NCBI GenBank assembly: GCA_027483705.1
Contig: JAIXTY010000327.1
Coordinates: 1-33,515 of the forward strand
Reading direction: 5' to 3'
From: Rubrivivax sp.
GTDB lineage: Bacteria; Pseudomonadota; Gammaproteobacteria; Burkholderiales; Burkholderiaceae_C
DNA length: 33,515 bases
Shown here: one piece after another, positions 33,407 to 33,515 of the stretch
Layout: each line of letters opens with the position of its first letter
How positions within the stretch are numbered: the stretch's first letter is position 1
Position numbers and translations under genes: made by a program
The notes under the pieces: model-generated
Databases searched by the model: none
What the model was told of the DNA's origin: nothing
Seen by the model: the letters and a program-made list of their open reading frames with translations, nothing else

Positions 33407-33515
33407 CCGGGTCACCCGACGGCGCGCCGCTAGCGCGCCCCGGGGCTCCAGCGCAGCCCCCCGGCGGCCGCAGGCCCGGCCGGTGCGGCACTGCCCGGTG
33501 AAGCGGTCTGCGGGC
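33407..33515. other. Non-coding right end with GC-rich hairpins
   Basis: No ORF is supported in the last 109 bases. GGCGCGC-CGCTA-GCGCGCC (33421-33439) forms a 7-bp stem with a 5-base loop, 14 bases after the carboxypeptidase stop, and GGGGCT/AGCCCC follows. There is no U-tract. These may act as a terminator or processing signal. Confidence 0.4.

Overview
The window is a very GC-rich (roughly 70%) chromosomal segment from what looks like a betaproteobacterium of the order Burkholderiales, probably from the Rubrivivax/Leptothrix/Ideonella side. This is inferred from a Bug/TctC-type solute-binding protein, the short H-NS variant with a C-terminal GKRPxW motif, a PEP-CTERM surface protein, and codon use with G or C at almost every third position. 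That codon bias produces many long antisense shadow ORFs, which were left out. I see no tRNA, rRNA, IS element, CRISPR array or prophage gene.

Layout, left to right. (1) 1-410: the 3' end of an ECF-type permease gene. (2) 435-3313: trkH and trkA, a potassium uptake pair on the minus strand with a TGATG stop/start overlap. (3) 3369-3992: a LuxR-type regulator with a perfect 20-bp palindrome upstream. (4) 4164-6148: a translationally coupled alpha/beta hydrolase and Bug solute-binding protein on the minus strand. (5) 6251-10449: a divergent plus-strand cassette of family-5 solute-binding protein, NTF2-like protein, amidase and dienelactone hydrolase-like protein, with no permease or ATPase. (6) 10466-13139: an exported protein with two DUF2059-like motifs, then a TTC38-like TPR protein coupled to a DUF1992 protein. 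(7) 13151-15351: a GST, an MtfA-type zinc peptidase and an H-NS protein, with structured intergenic DNA. (8) 15398-19831: glycerol kinase, a DUF885 zinc-hydrolase-like protein and an EamA permease.

(9) 19835-26336 is the most interesting block. A minus-strand operon reads, in transcription order, variant MBL-fold protein, flavoprotein aromatic hydroxylase, 92-aa DUF2783 protein, homogentisate 1,2-dioxygenase and fumarylacetoacetase, with 4-bp ATGA overlaps at two junctions. A divergent IclR-type regulator reads away from it across a 75-bp gap holding a perfect CGAATCGATTCG palindrome between promoter-like hexamers. The flavoprotein plus small protein resembles the two-component 3-hydroxyphenylacetate 6-hydroxylase MhaAB of Pseudomonas putida U, which makes homogentisate. 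I therefore infer a complete upper-plus-lower homogentisate pathway apart from maleylacetoacetate isomerase, with an added MBL-fold protein whose second metal site appears lost.

(10) 26333-33406: an acyl-CoA synthetase-like protein convergent with the IclR gene, a PEP-CTERM protein behind a good sigma-54 promoter candidate, a formylglycine-generating-enzyme-family protein lacking the usual active-site Cys motif, a small membrane-anchored protein, an MFS permease without a conventional start codon, and a large M14-type carboxypeptidase. The last 109 bases hold only GC-rich hairpins.

Functions come from motif recognition in the translations, without database searches. Promoters and operators are candidates only.
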